A stretch of 64,000 bases of DNA from Nocardioides sp. Root190. Lineage in GTDB: Bacteria; Actinomycetota; Actinomycetes; Propionibacteriales; Nocardioidaceae. Of the stretch, positions 53,394-61,764 are shown piece by piece. A program made the position numbers and the translations under genes. How positions within the stretch are numbered: the first letter of the stretch is position 1; each line of letters begins with the position of its first letter. The DNA lies in assembly GCF_001428565.1 (NCBI RefSeq), contig NZ_LMIA01000012.1:361099-425098 (forward strand), read 5' to 3'. The notes under the pieces are model-generated. The model saw nothing but the letters and a program-made list of their open reading frames with translations. It did no database searches and was not told the DNA's origin.

Positions 53394-53415
53394 CACTTCT
53401 GCCCGTTCTCGCTGG

Positions 53416-53736
53416 TCACATCTGGAATTCGGGGAGTCGGACGGTCAGCCCGTCCCATGCGTCACAGACCGCCATTTGGCACGACAGTCGGGAGGTCGGT
53501 TCACGCTCGGGGTTCATCGCGAGCATCTGCTCCTCATCGGGGCCGGAGAGCCCGACCCGCTCGGACCACTGAGGGTCGACAATGACGTGACAGGTTCCGC
53601 AGGCAGCTTCCCCACCGCAGTCGCCGTCGACGCCGGGCACCGCGTTGTTGGTCGCGACCTGCATCAACGACTGCCCCGCGTCCAAGGACGCCGTGTGCGT
53701 CTCGCCGTCGTGCGACACGAACATCACCACTGCCAT
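53416..53736 (-). CDS. 2Fe-2S ferredoxin (putidaredoxin type)
   Basis: About 106 residues. Cluster ligands are C-x5-C-x2-C in DCGGEAACGTCHV and a later SCQ cysteine. It carries electrons from the reductase to P450s. ATG 53736 has AGGAG at 6 bases. It is the first gene of the ten-gene operon, and the AraC regulator faces it across 125 bases. Confidence 0.95.
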   Translation of the reverse strand: MAVVMFVSHDGETHTASLDAGQSLMQVATNNAVPGVDGDCGGEAACGTCHVIVDPQWSERVGLSGPDEEQMLAMNPEREPTSRLSCQMAVCDAWDGLTVRLPEFQM

Positions 53737-53861
53737 GATCAACTCCTGATGCGTCGTAGGGAGGGCACAAGGCCTTGGGTCAACTCTTGCCGCGGACGCC
53801 GGTCGTGGCTATGTTCGCCCGGGCCAGTTAGTTGTGAGTTCGGCTCAGGGAAGCGGGTTCG

Positions 53862-54875
53862 ATGAACCTCAATGAAGCGGGAGTGCCCTACACGGCATTC
53901 GCGCAGCTGCTCGAGAGCCAGGCACTTGGAGCGGGCGCTGTGGCACGGTTCCGCGCCATCATGGCCCGTGAGGGCGTCACCGAGGCGACCTTGCTGCAGC
54001 ACGACGGGCAGATCCCAGTGCGGTGGTTCCGGGAGGTCTACCCCACGCTCGATGCCCACCACGCCACCGAACTCGGCCACACGTTCGCAGAACAGGCTCA
54101 ACTGACCTCGTTCGGCCCTTTGAGTCTCCCCTTGATCAGCGCAGGATCCGTGGCCGAGATCATGGAACTTCTCACCTACCTGCCCTTGATCACGACAGCC
54201 GTCACCACACGGTTCCACCCGAACGACGAGGGCCTCACAGTCGGGCTCACGGGTCATATCGGCGATCCGGATCTGGATTGTCTGCTCGTTACCTACTGCG
54301 GCTCGGCACTGCGGAGATTGATCCAGATGCTCGTCGGCGACGGGTCGACCGTCAGACTGCACACCAGTTGGCCAGCGCCCGCGTCCGTGACTCAGCACGA
54401 AGCCTCACTGGACGGGCACCTGGTCTTCAAGTCTCCGATGACATTCCTCCACGTGCCCACGGAGACGCTGAATGAGGTCTGTCGGTTCTCCGACCCGGTT
54501 GCATATCGCCTCGCGATTGCCGATCTCCGGGAGTCCCTCGAGCACAGGATCGGGCCGACGTCCTACTCGAGCAGGGTACGGATCTCCCTGGACGAGGCTC
54601 TTGAACTGAAGACGTGCCAGACGGTCGCCGATGAGCTGTCGATGTCTGCCAGCACCCTCAAGCGGCGCCTCCAGGAAGAGGGCACCACATTCCGCGACCT
54701 GCTCGAGACGTCATTGCTGGAGCGCGCCACGCTACGCCTGCTCGACCGATCCATGTCGATCAGCGAGATCGCGGTCGAGCTCGGGTACAGCGACCTCACC
54801 AACTTCTCGCACGCCTTCAAGAGGTGGACTGGTCAGTCTCCGAGGCAGTTTCGAGAATCCAGTCACAGTTGGTAG
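53862..54875 (+). CDS. AraC-family regulator (Arabinose_bd type N-domain)
   Basis: 337 residues. C-terminal double helix-turn-helix: TVADELSMSASTLKRRLQEE, SISEIAVELGYSDLTNFSHA followed by FKRWTGQSPRQFR. The N-terminal 230 residues resemble the PF12625 sensor domain used by alkane and fatty-acid-responsive regulators. Divergent from the ferredoxin gene, so it most likely controls the operon with a hydrophobic or oxidised substrate as signal (inference). Confidence 0.92.
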   Translation: MNLNEAGVPYTAFAQLLESQALGAGAVARFRAIMAREGVTEATLLQHDGQIPVRWFREVYPTLDAHHATELGHTFAEQAQLTSFGPLSLPLISAGSVAEIMELLTYLPLITTAVTTRFHPNDEGLTVGLTGHIGDPDLDCLLVTYCGSALRRLIQMLVGDGSTVRLHTSWPAPASVTQHEASLDGHLVFKSPMTFLHVPTETLNEVCRFSDPVAYRLAIADLRESLEHRIGPTSYSSRVRISLDEALELKTCQTVADELSMSASTLKRRLQEEGTTFRDLLETSLLERATLRLLDRSMSISEIAVELGYSDLTNFSHAFKRWTGQSPRQFRESSHSW

Positions 54876-54969
54876 CTGAGACCTTCCGGACGGGCACGCT
54901 GATGTCGAACACGGCAGCGGCGGGGAAGGTCGGTTCATTGCGGTTGGCGGTGCCGATCGCTGCCATCGG

Positions 54970-55473
54970 TCAGGACGGTCGTCCCGGACCCTTGAAGTGC
55001 TCGAAGTCAACGGTGACGAAGAGGGCACCCGACCTCGCGACCAAGGCACCGTCGGAGGCCTGGAGGGTGGCGGCCATGTGAATCTTGCGTCCAGCACGTT
55101 CCGCGATGCTGGCTTGAAGCGTGTATTCGAGGCCCAGCAGCACCGGGCTCAGGTACTCGACGTCGAGCTTGCGGGTAACGGCGAGGTCTCCGATGGAGTA
55201 CAGCAGGAATCCGAAGAGATCGTCGAAGACAGTGGCCACTGCGCCACCGTGCGCGATGCCGGGTGCACCCACGTGGCGAGCGTCAAAGGTGTGGGTGGCA
55301 ACCACCGTGTCGGGGGCGTTGCGGGTCACGACCAGGTGGTGGCCATGTGGGTTCTCCGCGCCGCACCCGAGACAGTGGCTGTGGTGCGATGGCAGGGTCG
55401 CCCCGACTCCGCGGGAGACGTCTGGGTCTTGTCGCCATCCGGCGAGCAGGTGGTCGAAGGTGTTCTCACCCAT
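54970..55473 (-). CDS. PaaI-type hot-dog fold thioesterase (paralogue)
   Basis: 167 residues. Shares CLGCGAENPHG, GAPGIAHGGAVATVFDDLFG and TRKLDVEYLSPVLL with the gene at 44433. Its ATG overlaps the TetR stop by one base (TAATG), so the two are co-translated. Likely acyl-CoA thioesterase in the MMPL-P450 block. Confidence 0.85.
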   Translation of the reverse strand: MGENTFDHLLAGWRQDPDVSRGVGATLPSHHSHCLGCGAENPHGHHLVVTRNAPDTVVATHTFDARHVGAPGIAHGGAVATVFDDLFGFLLYSIGDLAVTRKLDVEYLSPVLLGLEYTLQASIAERAGRKIHMAATLQASDGALVARSGALFVTVDFEHFKGPGRPS

Positions 55474-56075
55474 TACGCGTGGGTCTCATCGAATGTGCGT
55501 GGCGCCAGTCCGTCGAAGAGGAGTCGCGCTACGGCGTCGGCGATGCTTTCCATCGGCCGTTGACTTCCGACCACTGCCTCCATCAACCCAGCGACCGTGA
55601 CCGCGCCGAAGATCATGACCGCGTCGGACATCGTGTCCTCCGACGGCAGCAGCGAACCGTCGTCGGCGCCGTCACGGAGCAGCTGTTCGACGGGTTGGTA
55701 GAAGGCTGCACTGAGGGCACCGGCGAGTTGAGGGAGGCGGGTTGCGCGACCGAGATCGCCGACCAGGGCTCGGCACGAAGCCGGGTTCTGGAGCATCACG
55801 CTCAGCTGGGCACGGATCACTCGCGTCAGGCGTTCCCGCGCGGTCCCTTGACTCTCGACCGCGACACCGACCTCAGCTGCGATGGCCGTCAGCAGGTCGT
55901 TGAGCAGGAACGCGAGAATTTCGGCCTTCCCTCTGAAGTGGTAGTAGAGCGTGGAGACGGGTATCCCGGTGACTTCTGCGATGTCCTCGATCTTGGTGTC
56001 GTCCAGTCCTCGCTCCGCGATCAGTTCCGAGGCTGCGTAGATCTTGCTGGCTAGTTGTACCGGCAGTGGCTTCAT
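55473..56075 (-). CDS. TetR-family regulator
   Basis: About 200 residues. HTH: IEDIAEVTGIPVSTLYYHFR at about 33-52. The ligand domain has helix-rich sequence. ATG 56075 follows GGAGGACC; an upstream ATG adds four residues. Divergent from the MMPL transporter. The 21-bp palindrome at 56121 in the gap is its likely operator, so it probably represses both directions. Confidence 0.9.
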   Translation of the reverse strand: MKPLPVQLASKIYAASELIAERGLDDTKIEDIAEVTGIPVSTLYYHFRGKAEILAFLLNDLLTAIAAEVGVAVESQGTARERLTRVIRAQLSVMLQNPASCRALVGDLGRATRLPQLAGALSAAFYQPVEQLLRDGADDGSLLPSEDTMSDAVMIFGAVTVAGLMEAVVGSQRPMESIADAVARLLFDGLAPRTFDETHA

Positions 56076-56120
56076 CGGTCCTCCCATGACGCGATCATCC
56101 TATGTTTTTGCAGAATTTTG

Positions 56121-56141
56121 TGTTGGAATCGGATTCCAACA
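56121..56141. promoter_or_regulatory. TetR operator palindrome
   Basis: TGTTGGAATC-G-GATTCCAACA, perfect 10-bp arms, between the divergent TetR and MMPL genes and 23 bases before the MMPL start. A near-certain binding site for the adjacent TetR. Confidence 0.8.
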
Positions 56142-56164
56142 TTAGATGCCAAGGAGATCGGCCC

Positions 56165-59100
56165 ATGCCAGCGCCTGTTCGCGGGAACCCGGTCACGTGG
56201 CTGTCGAGCACGGCCCTGAAGTTCCCTGCGCTCACTGTCGCCATCTGGCTGGCACTGAGTGCAGTTCTGGTCGTCGTTCCGCCGAGCCTTGAAGACGTTG
56301 TCGAACGAGGCACGACCGCATTCCTGCCTGACGGGGCGCCGAGCGTGCGTGGCCTGGACGCGATGGGTTCTGCGTTCGGCACGGGAAAGGCGGAGGCCTA
56401 CGCGTTCATCGTCCTGGTCAACGACGACGGGCTGAGCAAGGCCGACGGGGCCACCTATCGGCGTCTCGTGGCCGGGCTCGATGCCCATCCGGATGAGGTG
56501 GTCGAGGTCCAGGACTATCTGGAGCAACCTCAGTTGCGGACTGTGTTGACCAGCAAGGACGGCCGCGCCACCTACATCCCAGTCGGGTTGAAGGCCCCTA
56601 TCGGGTCGCCTCGGTCGAACGAGGATGTGGCGCTCCTACGCGGCATCGTCGATGACGCGGGCACTGCCCCGGGCACGAAGGTCCACATCACGGGCGACCC
56701 GGCGACGGTGGCTGACCTGACCACGGCGGTCGAGGAGGCCTCGGACAGGATCCACCTCATCAGCGTCGGCTTGCTGGTGCTGATCCTGGCGCTGATCTAT
56801 CGGCGACTGGTCACCGTGCTGATTCCGCTGGTCACTATCGGGGTGGCCCTGGTCTGCACACGGGGCGTGCTGTCGATCCTCGGTGAGTCGGGGCTCGCAC
56901 TGTCGTCGTACACCTCGGCGTTCGTGATGGCCATCGTGCTCGGTGCTGGCACTGACTACTCGGTGTTCCTGATCAGCCGGTTCCGGGACGAGTACCGTGA
57001 CACCGGCCAGGTGGCGACGGCGATCCAGACGGCCACGACGCGGATCGGGACCGCGCTGGTCGCCTCCGCTGCCACGGTGATTCTGGGCGCGAGCACGTTG
57101 ATCGCGGCCAAGCTCGGCATCTTCTCCACCACCGGTCCGGGGATGGCGATCGCGGTCGCAGTGTCCCTGGCGGCCACCCTCACCCTCACTCCCGTCCTCA
57201 TTGCCTGGACCGGCACCCGGATCGGACCTGCGCCGGCGATCCGCCCCGAGTCCCTGTGGAGCAGGGTCGGCACGCTCGTCGCAGCACGACCCGCTCGGGT
57301 GCTCGTCGGCAGTGTCCTGTTCCTGGGAATCCTGGCAGCGTTCCTGCCCACGATGACGCTGTCGTTCAACACCCGGGCAGCTCAGCCCTCAGACACGCCG
57401 AGCAACATCGGAAACGCTGCACTGACCAAGCACTTCGCACCCAACGAGACTCTGCCCGACTACATCTTGGTCACGGCGCAACGCGACATGCGCAACCCGA
57501 AGGACCTGGCCAGCCTCAACACCCTGAGCCGTGCCATCGCCAAGGTCCCGGGGGTGACCTCGGTACGCAGCATCACCCAGCCCAGCGGCGAGCCGTTGTC
57601 GCAAGCACAGATCAGCAAGCAGCTCACCACCCTGGCAAAGCAGTTGAACAAGGCGGACCGCAAGCTCACCAAGGCACAACCCGGCCTGATCGAACTCAGC
57701 GACGGAGCCGCCGAGCTGGACCGAGGCGCCAACAAGTTGGCCGACGGCAGCGTGCAGGCCGTGGACGGCGTCGACCAGTTCGTCACCGGCCTGACCGAAC
57801 TCAACGAAGGGCTGGAGACTGCCGCAGACAACACCGATACCGCTGCGTCTGGCGCAGGCGACCTCGCCGAGGGCGCACTCCAGCTCGCCCGTGGGCTTCA
57901 GAGCGCGCATGACAAGGCCACCCTCGGGGTCGAGGGACTCAAGGCGATCGAGCAGGCGCTTGCCAAGGACCTCCTGTGCGGTGTCGACCCGGTCTGCAAT
58001 AAGGCGAGAAAGGGACTCAAGCAGATCGTCGATGCCCAGGACGAACAGCTCCTCGGCGGCCTCCAGGAAGCTGCTGACGCCGCCCTGAGCATCGCGAATG
58101 GACAAAGCACCCTCGCCGACGGACTCCGCAAGCTCCACGGCGGCCTGGTCCGCGCAGAGAAGGGCAGCGGACAACTCGCCGACGGGCAGAAGGTCTTCCG
58201 GACCAAGCTCCTCCAACTCGCGACAGGGACCGAAGAGCTCGCCGCAGGAACCAGTGCGCTGAGCCCGGGCATCAATCAGCTCGCAGACGAGACCTCCCGA
58301 CTCACCGACGGACTCGACCAGGCAGGCACCTACCTCTCCGACGTGGGCGCACAAGCCAACACTGCGGATGCCGGCGGGTTCTACCTCCCCGCCAGCGCGC
58401 TCGAGAACCGGGACTTCGCGCTGGCCCGCACAACGTTCCTCAGCGCCGACGGTCGGGTCGCCCGGATCCAGATCAGCGGCGAGACCGACCCGCTCAGCGT
58501 CGATGGCGTCGACCGCTACACCGTCACCCGCGATGCCGCAGCACGAGCCATCCGCGGCACGACCCTGGCTGACGCCGACCTGCTCGCGACAGGAGCCGGC
58601 GGGCTGGGAGCAGACCTCCAGGACTACCTCGACCACGACACCCGTTTCGTGGTCGGACTGGTCCTTCTCATCGTGTTACTCATCCTGATCCTCACCCTCA
58701 GGTCACTGATCGCTCCCGTCTACCTGCTGGCCTCGGTGATCTTGTCCTGCGGCGCGGCACTCGGCCTGACCACCTTGTTCTGGCAACACCTCATGGGGCA
58801 GAACATCGAGTTCAACGTGCCCGTCATCACGTTCGTCCTCTTGGTCGCCGTCGGCGCCGACTACAACATCCTGCTGATGAGCCGGATGCGAGAAGGAGGC
58901 CTGAGCCTCAGCCGACGCGACGTTGCTGATGCCGTCACCGCCACCGGCCCCGTCATCACCTCGGCCGGCGTCATCTTCGCCAGTGCCTTCGTCGCGCTGA
59001 TCGGCTCGTCCGTGCACGGACTGGCTCAAACCGGATTCGCCGTCGCAGTCGGACTCCTCCTCGACACATTCGTTGTCCGCACCCTCGTTGTCCCCGCGTG

Positions 59101-59173
59101 CGCCGCCCTGCTCGAGGAGCACAACTGGTGGCCCACGCGACCCGGCACTGGTGAGGCCAGCGAGTCCGCGTGA
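56165..59173 (+). CDS. MMPL-family RND transporter
   Basis: About 1002 residues. Twelve helices in two halves, each with the family proton-relay motif: GTDYSVFLISRFRDEYR (about 265) and GADYNILLMSRMREGG (about 900). The second external loop (residues about 489-725) is long and built of repeated short helices (LADGSVQAVDGVDQFVTGL, LAEGALQLARGLQ, LADGLRKLHGGLVRA), like YhgE/Pip and some mycobacterial MmpL loops. Exports lipids or hydrophobic compounds. ATG 56165 follows AAGGAG. Confidence 0.93.
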   Translation: MPAPVRGNPVTWLSSTALKFPALTVAIWLALSAVLVVVPPSLEDVVERGTTAFLPDGAPSVRGLDAMGSAFGTGKAEAYAFIVLVNDDGLSKADGATYRRLVAGLDAHPDEVVEVQDYLEQPQLRTVLTSKDGRATYIPVGLKAPIGSPRSNEDVALLRGIVDDAGTAPGTKVHITGDPATVADLTTAVEEASDRIHLISVGLLVLILALIYRRLVTVLIPLVTIGVALVCTRGVLSILGESGLALSSYTSAFVMAIVLGAGTDYSVFLISRFRDEYRDTGQVATAIQTATTRIGTALVASAATVILGASTLIAAKLGIFSTTGPGMAIAVAVSLAATLTLTPVLIAWTGTRIGPAPAIRPESLWSRVGTLVAARPARVLVGSVLFLGILAAFLPTMTLSFNTRAAQPSDTPSNIGNAALTKHFAPNETLPDYILVTAQRDMRNPKDLASLNTLSRAIAKVPGVTSVRSITQPSGEPLSQAQISKQLTTLAKQLNKADRKLTKAQPGLIELSDGAAELDRGANKLADGSVQAVDGVDQFVTGLTELNEGLETAADNTDTAASGAGDLAEGALQLARGLQSAHDKATLGVEGLKAIEQALAKDLLCGVDPVCNKARKGLKQIVDAQDEQLLGGLQEAADAALSIANGQSTLADGLRKLHGGLVRAEKGSGQLADGQKVFRTKLLQLATGTEELAAGTSALSPGINQLADETSRLTDGLDQAGTYLSDVGAQANTADAGGFYLPASALENRDFALARTTFLSADGRVARIQISGETDPLSVDGVDRYTVTRDAAARAIRGTTLADADLLATGAGGLGADLQDYLDHDTRFVVGLVLLIVLLILILTLRSLIAPVYLLASVILSCGAALGLTTLFWQHLMGQNIEFNVPVITFVLLVAVGADYNILLMSRMREGGLSLSRRDVADAVTATGPVITSAGVIFASAFVALIGSSVHGLAQTGFAVAVGLLLDTFVVRTLVVPACAALLEEHNWWPTRPGTGEASESA

Positions 59174-59205
59174 TCGCCGATCGAGAGCAGAAGGGACACC
59201 TCAGG

Positions 59206-60381
59206 ATGAGCCAACCCGTCAGGATCTACGACCCGTTCGACCCACAGGTCCAACAGGACCCGTACCCGGTCTACGAGCAGTTGCGAGACGAGGCCCCGGC
59301 GTACTGGGCCGAGGACGCCAACACTTGGGTCCTGAGCCGTTACGACGACGTCTCCGCGGCTCTCGCCGCTCCAGAGACCTTCTCTTCGGCCAAGGGGATC
59401 TTCCCGTCGCCACCCGGCGTCGATCAGTCGGACCTCTTCCTACCGATGCTGATCATGACCGACCCACCACGGCACGCCCAGCTGCGCGCCCTCGTCAGTC
59501 GGGCCTTCACGCCGCGACGCATTGCTTCGATGGAGACCTCAATCCGGCAGACCACTGACCACCTTCTCGGGCAGATCAACCCGGGCCCATGGGACTTCGT
59601 CTCCGATTTCGCGGGACCCTTGCCTGCGATCGTGATCGCCGAACTGGTCGGGGTTCCCGCCGACGACCGCGAACAGTTCCGGGCATGGTCATCGACCCTC
59701 GTGCAAGCGAACCCGATCCACGGAGCGCGCGATGGTCTTGCCGCAGCCGCGTCGCTCTACGAGTACTTCGCCGGCTTCCTCGCCGAAAGACGCCGCACAC
59801 CCAGGAGAGACCTGATCTCCGATCTGGTCCATGCCGAGGTCGAGGGCGAAAGACTCACTGACGACGAGGTGTTGGGGTTCTGCCTGCTGCTCCTGGTGGC
59901 CGGCCACGAGACCACGACGAACCTCCTTGCCAACAGCATGGCCATCCTCACAACCCGTCCCCAGGACCGAGCCCGGATGGCACACGAGCCTGCGGTCCTG
60001 GCCTCGGCAATCGAAGAACTGCTGCGCTACGACTCCCCCGTTCAAGGACTCTCGCGGACCCTGACCCGTGACATCACCCTCCACGGCGAGACGCTCCACT
60101 CCGGGCAGACAGCCCTGCTCCTCTTCGGCTCCGCCAACCGTGATCATCGAGCGTTCGCCAACCCCGACGAGTTCCAGGTCGAACGCGAGCCGGGACGCCA
60201 AGTCGCCTTCGGGCGAGGACCTCACTTCTGCCTCGGAGCCGCCCTCGCCCGCATGGAGACACGGATCGCTCTTCACGCCTTGCTCAACCACACGTCCTTC
60301 AAGTGGTTCGCCGATTTACCCGCCGCCAAACGACTTCACTCCGGCCCCATCCGCGGCTACGCATCACTTCCCGTGCAGTAA
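59206..60381 (+). CDS. Cytochrome P450
   Basis: About 391 residues, soluble bacterial P450. I-helix LVAGHETTTNLLA, ExxR in EELLRYDSPVQGL, heme loop FGRGPHFCLGAALARME. ATG 59206 was chosen for the normal P450 start (PVRIYDPFDPQVQQDPYPVY); an upstream GTG at 59170 overlaps the MMPL stop (GTGA). Co-transcribed with MMPL. No own ferredoxin nearby, so it may use the one at 53416. Confidence 0.93.
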   Translation: MSQPVRIYDPFDPQVQQDPYPVYEQLRDEAPAYWAEDANTWVLSRYDDVSAALAAPETFSSAKGIFPSPPGVDQSDLFLPMLIMTDPPRHAQLRALVSRAFTPRRIASMETSIRQTTDHLLGQINPGPWDFVSDFAGPLPAIVIAELVGVPADDREQFRAWSSTLVQANPIHGARDGLAAAASLYEYFAGFLAERRRTPRRDLISDLVHAEVEGERLTDDEVLGFCLLLLVAGHETTTNLLANSMAILTTRPQDRARMAHEPAVLASAIEELLRYDSPVQGLSRTLTRDITLHGETLHSGQTALLLFGSANRDHRAFANPDEFQVEREPGRQVAFGRGPHFCLGAALARMETRIALHALLNHTSFKWFADLPAAKRLHSGPIRGYASLPVQ

Positions 60382-60414
60382 CGGACCCAATCAACGACAG
60401 CGAAGGAGGTACCG

Positions 60415-60972
60415 ATGAAGGCCGAGCCCAAACCGAGTCGCGCCAGCGTCCTGCACGCGGTCATCGACACCACGCTTGCCCGACGAGACGGGCAGATCCC
60501 TACCGACATCGAGGGTATCGACAACTTCTTCGACGGCATCGAGGACCTTGCAAGCGCACTCCTTCTACGTTGGCACACACGCCTGATCGCATCGCTGGAA
60601 CGCGGACTGTCCGATGAACCCGAGGATCGCGAGGAAGCCGTCATCGAGGCATGGCGCCACGCCACCTGGATCTACTGGGGCGTGCGAATGGTGATCGACG
60701 AACTGACGGAGAACCCACCGACCGAGACCATTGCCGAAGCCGTCCGCATGACCGCCCGCAACGACTGGGCAGCCATGGCCATCGCCGCCGGCCTGGCCAG
60801 CGGGTTCGACGAACCCGCCGCCCGCGTCGGCCATCGAATGGAGCTGGAGGCACGCCGCCGCAACCAGCTCGAGCGCAGCACGGCCCGGGACCCGCACGAA
60901 CGAGGGTTTCTCATCAGACTCAAGGACGCGATCATCGGCCGCGCCTCGACCTCACCGCTCTCCGATACCTAG
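60415..60972 (+). CDS. Unknown helical protein
   Basis: 185 residues, not recognised. It has a strong ribosome site (AGGAGGTACCG before ATG 60415). The sequence is helix-rich with an IEGIDNFFDGIEDLASALLL segment and a basic C-terminal end; no signal or membrane span. It follows the P450 by 33 bases on the same strand, so it is probably part of that operon. Confidence 0.65.
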   Translation: MKAEPKPSRASVLHAVIDTTLARRDGQIPTDIEGIDNFFDGIEDLASALLLRWHTRLIASLERGLSDEPEDREEAVIEAWRHATWIYWGVRMVIDELTENPPTETIAEAVRMTARNDWAAMAIAAGLASGFDEPAARVGHRMELEARRRNQLERSTARDPHERGFLIRLKDAIIGRASTSPLSDT

Positions 60973-61072
60973 TGTCCAAGTTCCTGGGGAGTCGGGCCAA
61001 TGTCATTCGCCGAAGCCACTGATCCGCGCGGCGGGCCCTAATCGAGCCTAGGAGCGGCCGGGGTTGGCGCGT

Positions 61073-61690
61073 TCACGCCGTCACCAGGTCCCGCGCCGGG
61101 ACGTAGATGTTCCGGCGGCTCAGCCAGTCAGGCGTCTGTGCGCGGACCCGGTCCGGGGTGAGGAACGGGTGCTCGGGTGTCCACGGCGTGGGCAGCGATG
61201 AGCGGATCGACCAGGCCGGCGCGTCGAGTCCTGCCGACTCGAGTTCGTGAGCGACGACCGCAGCCAGCAATGCATCCCACTCGGCCGATCCGACCGAGGC
61301 GGGCTCGGCCGCCCATGAATCGAGGAGGATCTGGCGCAGTGTGTCGTCTTGTTCGCCGACGATCGCGTTGAGGTGGTCGCGGCCCTGGAGGAGCATCCGC
61401 CAGATCCACTCCCTTTCGCCGGCGAGGAAGTAGCCCCGCATCGCAGCAGCGGTGGCAGGCGCCGACATCAACCCACGGGCTTTCGCGGCGCCGAGAGCAC
61501 GACCGAGCCGCTGGGCGCGGATGAGGAACTGGGCGAAGGGTCGGGTGTCGCCGGTGAGGTAGGTCGAGAGCCGCGGCGCCGAGGTCCCCAGTGCCCGGGC
61601 GAAACCGGCTTGGGAAAGGCCGCTGATGGTCACCGCGTCTCGCAGGAGGGTGATGACCTCGGCGCTGTCGCGGTCGAGTGGCTGTCCCAT
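61073..61690 (-). CDS. XRE-type helix-turn-helix protein (antitoxin-like)
   Basis: 205 residues. HTH: SGLSQAGFARALGTSAPRLS followed by TYLTGDTRPFAQFLIRAQRL. The C-terminal end (PWTPEHPFLTPDRVRAQTPD, WLSRRNIYVPARDL) resembles a conserved tail seen in antitoxin-like regulators of actinobacteria (from memory, low certainty). No toxin gene adjoins; next on the same strand is the integrase, 75 bases upstream. It may regulate maintenance of the element. Confidence 0.65.
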   Translation of the reverse strand: MGQPLDRDSAEVITLLRDAVTISGLSQAGFARALGTSAPRLSTYLTGDTRPFAQFLIRAQRLGRALGAAKARGLMSAPATAAAMRGYFLAGEREWIWRMLLQGRDHLNAIVGEQDDTLRQILLDSWAAEPASVGSAEWDALLAAVVAHELESAGLDAPAWSIRSSLPTPWTPEHPFLTPDRVRAQTPDWLSRRNIYVPARDLVTA

Positions 61691-61764
61691 GCCCGGATTC
61701 TACCATTATCTAACTCGGTAACGGCTTCCCTCGCATCGATGCAACCAAGCTCCTCAGCGATCGG

